A DNA stretch of 51,910 bases, taken from Pseudomonadota bacterium (GTDB lineage Bacteria; Pseudomonadota; Gammaproteobacteria; Steroidobacterales; Steroidobacteraceae). The stretch spans positions 1-51,910 of the forward strand of contig JAJYFU010000009.1 of NCBI GenBank assembly GCA_021790795.1. Reading direction: 5' to 3'. Shown in pieces: positions 44,245-51,910 of this stretch (its first letter is position 1; each line of letters begins with the position of its first letter). Under the pieces are notes generated by a model. That model worked only from the letters and a program-made list of their open reading frames with translations, was not told the DNA's origin and did not search any database. The translations under genes and the position numbers were made by a program.

Positions 44245-47200
44245 ATGGCCGCCGAGTTCGTCCATCTGCGCCTGCACACCGAGTATTCGCTGCTCGACAG
44301 CGTCGTGCGCGTGCCGCAACTGATCGAGGCGGTGGCCGCCGCGGGCATGCCGGCCGTGGCGGTGACCGACCAGAGCAACCTGTTCGCGATGGTCAAGTTC
44401 TATCGCGCCGCGCTCGCGCGCGGCGTGCAGCCGGTGGTCGGCGTCGATCTGCTGGTGCGCGAGAGCGGCGAGCATCAGGCGCCGAGCCGCCTGACCCTGC
44501 TGTGCCAATCACAGGACGGCTATCGCAACGCGACGCGCCTGGTCAGCCGCGCGTATCTGGAGGGCCAGCAGCGCGGCGTGCCGATGATCGCGCGCGACTG
44601 GCTGACGCCGGAGAATCTCGCCGGACTGATCGGACTGTCCTGCGCCGCCGAGGGAGACGTGGGCCGCGCGCTCGTCAACGGGCGGGAGCGCGATGCGCGA
44701 GCCGCTCTCGAGCACTGGCAGACGCTGCTGCCGGACCGGTACTACCTCGAGCTGCAGCGGCTGGGCCGTCCGGCCGAGGAGGCCTACATCAGCGCGGCGC
44801 TCGATCTGGCCGCGCGCCGCGGCGTGCCCGTGGTGGCCACCAACGACGTGCGTTTCCTCAGGCGCGAGGATTTCGACTCGCACGAAGCCCGCGTCTGCAT
44901 CCACGAGGGCCGGCAGCTGGCCGACACCACCCGTGCGCGCCGCTACACCCCCGAGCAGTTCCTGCGCACCGGCGCGCAGATGGCCGAGCGCTTCGCCGAC
45001 ATTCCCGAAGCGCTCGCGAACGCCGTCGAGATCGCCCGGCGCACCGCGCTGGTGCTCGAGCTCGGTCGGCCGCGTCTGCCGGCTTATCCGGTGCCGGGGG
45101 AGGGCGGCGCGGACGATTTCCTGCGCGGGCAGGCCACCGCCGGTCTCGAGCGGCGGCTCGCAGAGAGCGGGCTCGCGGATCCGCACGCGGCTCGGCCGCA
45201 GGACAGCGCCGACGGGAGCGCGCGCGCCGCGGCGGACTCGCCGCCGGGCGCGCCGGCGCTCGCCCCGCGGGTCGGGACCTCGGCCTATCGCAAGCGCCTG
45301 CAGTCCGAGCTCGACGTCATCTGTCAGATGGGCTTCGCCGGGTACTTCCTGATCGTCGCGGACTTCATCCGCTGGGCGCGGGACCACGGCGTGCCCGTCG
45401 GTCCGGGGCGCGGCTCGGGCGCCGGCTCGCTGGTCGCCTACAGCCTCGGGATCACCGACCTCGATCCGCTGCGCTACGACCTGCTGTTCGAGCGCTTCCT
45501 CAATCCCGAGCGCGTTTCCATGCCCGACTTCGACGTCGATTTCTGCATGGAAGGCCGCGACCGCGTGATCGAGTACGTCGCGCAGCGCTACGGCCGGGAA
45601 CGCGTCTCGCAGATCATCACCTACGGCACCATGGCGGCCAAGGCGGTGGTGCGCGACGCCGGGCGCGTGCTCGGCATGAGCTACGGCTACGTGGACAAGA
45701 TCGCCAAGCTCATACCCTTCGAGCTCGGTATTACGCTCGCTGAGGCCCTCGAGAAGGAGCCGGAGCTCATGCAGCTCTACGAGCGCGAGGAGGAGGTGCG
45801 CGGGCTGATCGACCTGGCGCGCTCGCTCGAGGGCCTGACCCGCAACGCCGGGATGCACGCCGGCGGGGTCGTGATCGCGCCCTCGGTGCTGACCGATTTC
45901 GCGCCCCTGTACTGCGATGCCGAGGGCGGCAGCGTCGTGACGCAGTTCGACAAGGACGATGTCGAGGCCGCGGGACTGGTGAAATTCGACTTTCTCGGCC
46001 TGCGCACGCTCACCATCATCGATTGGGCGGTGAAGTCGATCAATGCGCTGCGCGCGCAGTCGGGCGAGTCGCCGCTCGAGATCGGCAAGATCCCCCTCGA
46101 TGATCCGGCCACCTATGACCAGGTGCTGACGAAGGCGCGGACCGTTGCGGTCTTCCAGTTCGAATCGAGCGGCATGCAGCGCCTGCTCAAGGACGCCAAG
46201 CCCGACCGGTTCGAGGACCTGATCGCCCTGGGCGCGCTGTTCAGACCGGGCCCCATGGAGCTGATCCCGGAGTATGTCGCCTGCAAGCACGGCAAGCCGC
46301 CCGAGTATCTGCATCCGGACATGAAAGAGGTTCTCGGCGTCACGTACGGCGTGTTCGTCTATCAGGAGCAGGTGATGCAGATCGCCCAGCGTCTGGCCGG
46401 CTACACGCTCGGCGGCGCCGATCTGCTGCGGCGCGCCATGGGCAAGAAGAAGCCCGAGGAGATGGCCAAGCAGCGCGGCGTTTTCGTCGCGGGCGCGGCC
46501 GCGCGCGGCATCGACGAGCCCGTCGCCAACGCGATCTTCGACCAGATGGAGAAGTTCGCCGGCTACGGCTTCAACAAGTCGCATGCCGCCGCGTACGCGC
46601 TGCTTTCCTATCAGACCGCCTACCTCAAGGCGCACTATCCGGCGCAGTTCATGGCCGCGATGTTGTCGGCGGACATGGATCACACCGACAAGGTGGTCAT
46701 CCTGATCCGCGAATGCGCCGAGATGGACCTCACGGTGCTGCCGCCCGACGTCAATACCTCGCAGTACCCGTTTACCGCCGAGGGGCGCGCCATCCGCTAC
46801 GGGCTCGGCGCCATCCGCGGTGTTGGGCGGGGCGCGGCCGAGACACTGATCGCCGAGCGCGAGGCGCACGGGCCGTTCGCCTCTTTGGAGGATCTGTGCC
46901 GCCGGCTCGATCTGCAGAAGCTCAACCGGCGGGTGCTCGAGGCGCTGCTGCGATCGGGCAGCCTCGATGCCCTCGGCGCCAGCCGTGCCGCGCTCATGGA
47001 GCGATTGCCCGCGGCGATGCAGCTCGGCGAGCAGAACTCCAAGGCGAGCCGCGCCGGTCAGGATGATCTGTTCGGGCTCGCGCCCGCGCCGCCCGGCGCG
47101 CTGGCCGCGGCGCCCAGCGCGCCGCCGAGCGCCGCCGAGGTGCCGGAGTGGCCGCAGTCCAAGCGTCTGGCCGGGGAGCGCGACACGCTCGGGTTGTACC

Positions 47201-47856
47201 TCACCGGTCACCCGATCGCCGCGCTCGAGGCGGGACTGCAGCATGCGGTGAGCCACCGCATCGGCGCACTGCTTGGCGATCGCTCCGCCGGCGGCATGGA
47301 GGGCGGCCGCGCGCGCGGCGGGCGCGTGGTGACCGTGGCCGGGCTGATCGACGAGGTGCGCAAGCGCGGACCGCGTGTGATCGTGACGCTCGACGACGCC
47401 ACCGGCCGGCTCGAGGCGAGTCTGTTCGAGGAGCAGTACCAGACATACCGCGAGCTGATCGTCAAGGACGCGCTGGTGCTCGCCGAGGGCCAGCTGCGCT
47501 TCGATGAGTTCGCGGACGCGTGGCGGCTCACGGTGCGCCGTTTGAGCGATCTGACCAAGGTGTGCGAGCAGCGGGCGCGGCGCATCGTGCTGCGCTGGCC
47601 GGCCCACGCCGACGCCGCGGCGCTGCAGGACTCGCTGGCGCAACTGCTCGAGCGGTTCCGGCCCGGACCGTGTCCGATCGTCATCGAGTATTCGGGGCGC
47701 CTCGCCCGCGGCCTGCTCGCGCTGGCGCCGCAGTGGAGCGTGCAGCCGTCCGCGGAGCTGATCGCGGCGCTCGAGGAGCTGCTGGGCGCCGCCGCGATCA
47801 AGGTGCTCTACACCGCGAGCCCCGAGGGACCGCAGCGCTCGGCCGACGGGCGCTGA
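44245..47856 (+). CDS. dnaE: DNA polymerase III alpha subunit
   Basis: Replicative polymerase, 1203 residues (E. coli 1160). The PHP domain opens with '[15 protein letters not shown]'. The polymerase active site is '[15 protein letters not shown]', with catalytic Asp428 and Asp430. The third carboxylate is expected downstream; '[22 protein letters not shown]' is the family's fingers motif. A clamp-binding motif 'GQDDLFGL' sits near residue 939, and the OB domain follows ('[15 protein letters not shown]'). About 30 Ala/Pro/Asp-rich residues are inserted near 315-345, ahead of the '[17 protein letters not shown]' palm entry. The ATG at 44245, five bases after rnhB, is preferred over the GTG at 44221 that lies inside rnhB. 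Confidence 0.97.
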   Translation: MAAEFVHLRLHTEYSLLDSVVRVPQLIEAVAAAGMPAVAVTDQSNLFAMVKFYRAALARGVQPVVGVDLLVRESGEHQAPSRLTLLCQSQDGYRNATRLVSRAYLEGQQRGVPMIARDWLTPENLAGLIGLSCAAEGDVGRALVNGRERDARAALEHWQTLLPDRYYLELQRLGRPAEEAYISAALDLAARRGVPVVATNDVRFLRREDFDSHEARVCIHEGRQLADTTRARRYTPEQFLRTGAQMAERFADIPEALANAVEIARRTALVLELGRPRLPAYPVPGEGGADDFLRGQATAGLERRLAESGLADPHAARPQDSADGSARAAADSPPGAPALAPRVGTSAYRKRLQSELDVICQMGFAGYFLIVADFIRWARDHGVPVGPGRGSGAGSLVAYSLGITDLDPLRYDLLFERFLNPERVSMPDFDVDFCMEGRDRVIEYVAQRYGRERVSQIITYGTMAAKAVVRDAGRVLGMSYGYVDKIAKLIPFELGITLAEALEKEPELMQLYEREEEVRGLIDLARSLEGLTRNAGMHAGGVVIAPSVLTDFAPLYCDAEGGSVVTQFDKDDVEAAGLVKFDFLGLRTLTIIDWAVKSINALRAQSGESPLEIGKIPLDDPATYDQVLTKARTVAVFQFESSGMQRLLKDAKPDRFEDLIALGALFRPGPMELIPEYVACKHGKPPEYLHPDMKEVLGVTYGVFVYQEQVMQIAQRLAGYTLGGADLLRRAMGKKKPEEMAKQRGVFVAGAAARGIDEPVANAIFDQMEKFAGYGFNKSHAAAYALLSYQTAYLKAHYPAQFMAAMLSADMDHTDKVVILIRECAEMDLTVLPPDVNTSQYPFTAEGRAIRYGLGAIRGVGRGAAETLIAEREAHGPFASLEDLCRRLDLQKLNRRVLEALLRSGSLDALGASRAALMERLPAAMQLGEQNSKASRAGQDDLFGLAPAPPGALAAAPSAPPSAAEVPEWPQSKRLAGERDTLGLYLTGHPIAALEAGLQHAVSHRIGALLGDRSAGGMEGGRARGGRVVTVAGLIDEVRKRGPRVIVTLDDATGRLEASLFEEQYQTYRELIVKDALVLAEGQLRFDEFADAWRLTVRRLSDLTKVCEQRARRIVLRWPAHADAAALQDSLAQLLERFRPGPCPIVIEYSGRLARGLLALAPQWSVQPSAELIAALEELLGAAAIKVLYTASPEGPQRSADGR

Positions 47857-47929
47857 GCGTCCGGCGCTTGCGCCTCGCTGCCGGGGCCCGTACGCTCGCG
47901 CCCAGATTCAGACTACCGCGGAACAGCGC

Positions 47930-48895
47930 ATGGCCGTCGCCTTTCTCGATTTCGAACAGCCCATCGCCGAGCTCGAAGCGAAGATCGAGGAGCTCAAACA
48001 CGTCACCTGCGACCCGGAAGTCAACATCGAGGAGGAGATCGGCCGGCTGCAGGCCAAGAGCCGCCAGCTGACCACCAGCATCTTCGCGAGCCTCACCCCC
48101 TGGCAGATCACCCAGCTCGCGCGCCATCCGCAACGGCCGTACACGCTCGATTACATCGGCGCGATCTGCACCGAGTTTCACGAGCTGCACGGTGATCGCA
48201 TGTACGCCGACGACGCGGCGATCGTCGGCGGCGTGGCGCGCATCGACGGGCGACCGATCGTGATCATCGGTCACCAGAAGGGCCGCGACACCAAGGAGCG
48301 TGTGCGGCGCAACTACGGCATGCCGCGGCCGGAGGGCTATCGCAAGGCGCTGCGGCTGATGCACCTCGCCGCGCGATTCGGTCTGCCGCTGGTGACGCTG
48401 ATCGACACCCAGGGGGCGTATCCGGGCGTCGGTGCCGAGGAGCGCGGGCAGAGCGAGGCGATCGCGCGCAACCTGCTCGAGATGTCCGTGCTCAATGTGC
48501 CCATCGTCACGGTGGTCACCGGCGAGGGCGGATCGGGCGGGGCGCTCGCCATCGGGGTCTGCGATCGGCTGTTGATGCTGCAGTACAGCACCTACTCGGT
48601 GATCTCGCCGGAGGGTTGCGCCTCGATCCTGTGGAAGAGTCAGGACAAGCGTGAGGCGGCGGCCGAGGCGCTGAACATGACGGCCGAGCAACTCAAGCGC
48701 CTGGCCCTGGTCGATGAGGTCATCGAGGAGCCCCTGGGGGGCGCGCACCGCGATCCGGCCGCCGCGGCTGCCGCGCTCAAGACCGCGGTTTTGCGCCATC
48801 TCGATGCCCTCGAGGCCCAGCCGCTCGAGGCCTTGCGCAGTGCGCGCGATGCGCGCATCGCCGGCTTCGGCGTCTTCGGGGAGAGCTCGTCTTGA
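47930..48895 (+). CDS. accA: Acetyl-CoA carboxylase carboxyltransferase subunit alpha
   Basis: With AccD moves the carboxyl group from biotin to acetyl-CoA, forming malonyl-CoA for fatty acids. 321 residues (E. coli 319). Motifs: '[18 protein letters not shown]', '[21 protein letters not shown]', '[21 protein letters not shown]', '[22 protein letters not shown]', and '[17 protein letters not shown]'. It follows dnaE after 73 bases, the standard E. coli-like order, with tilS next. Confidence 0.98.
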   Translation: MAVAFLDFEQPIAELEAKIEELKHVTCDPEVNIEEEIGRLQAKSRQLTTSIFASLTPWQITQLARHPQRPYTLDYIGAICTEFHELHGDRMYADDAAIVGGVARIDGRPIVIIGHQKGRDTKERVRRNYGMPRPEGYRKALRLMHLAARFGLPLVTLIDTQGAYPGVGAEERGQSEAIARNLLEMSVLNVPIVTVVTGEGGSGGALAIGVCDRLLMLQYSTYSVISPEGCASILWKSQDKREAAAEALNMTAEQLKRLALVDEVIEEPLGGAHRDPAAAAAALKTAVLRHLDALEAQPLEALRSARDARIAGFGVFGESSS

Positions 48896-48914
48896 GAAGG
48901 GCGGGGCGGGCGCG

Positions 48915-51910
<2,996 letters not shown>

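Noticed and set aside
44509-47643. 1044-residue minus-strand ORF opposite dnaE
   Set aside because: Antisense to conserved DnaE sequence; no recognisable domain. A by-product of high GC.

Overview
The window is about 52 kb of very GC-rich chromosome, roughly two thirds G+C by eye. The order map / rpsB-tsf-pyrH-frr-uppS-cdsA-dxr-rseP-bamA-skp-lpxD-fabZ-lpxA-lpxB-rnhB-dnaE-accA-tilS-pyrG is the classic gammaproteobacterial arrangement. With lipid A synthesis, BamA/Skp and a DsbB, this points to a Gram-negative gammaproteobacterium. The GTP-type PEP carboxykinase and extreme GC suggest something near the Xanthomonadales/Nevskiales/Steroidobacterales. That placement is inference, and no 16S or tRNA gene is present to anchor it.

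Layout. 0-0.9 kb: a minus-strand TumE-like toxin with its HTH partner, then a short AT-rich gap. 0.87-7.6 kb: dusA, a cyclase-FHA fusion, pckG (minus), a YoaA-type helicase and tsaB. 7.6-11 kb: phoB-phoR-phoU-dsbB, a phosphate-sensing chain with overlapping or short junctions. 11-12.1 kb: dapE (minus). 12.1-23.6 kb: a plus-strand accessory block with an OprD-like porin, two tandem pstB ATPase genes without pstSCA, a three-gene RND efflux operon with an unusual pump, and a membrane Ser/Thr kinase. 23.6-29.2 kb: dapD-dapC-glnD-map on the minus strand. 29.2-51.9 kb: the long plus-strand housekeeping run from rpsB to pyrG, which is cut by the window end.

How the genes work together. dapE, dapD and dapC give three steps of the succinylase branch of lysine/diaminopimelate synthesis; all are on the minus strand, but the accessory block separates dapE from the other two. 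The phoBRU genes and the two PstB ATPases, with Pho-box-like repeats before phoB and before the porin, suggest phosphate-responsive control of both clusters. The rpsB-to-pyrG run combines translation (S2, EF-Ts, RRF), UMP and CTP synthesis, isoprenoid and undecaprenyl precursors, phospholipid and fatty acid synthesis, outer membrane assembly and lipid A. Many junctions there are 4-base ATGA/GTGA overlaps, implying translational coupling.

Most unusual items: the divergent RND operon, whose pump has His where CusA has its essential transmembrane Asp405; the orphan tandem pstB pair; an S2 protein with an extra tail of about 85 residues; and the toxin-antitoxin pair in an AT-rich pocket just upstream of dusA, a known integration hotspot. 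No CRISPR array, IS element, integrase, rRNA or tRNA was recognised. The short regulatory sites are read by eye and are tentative.
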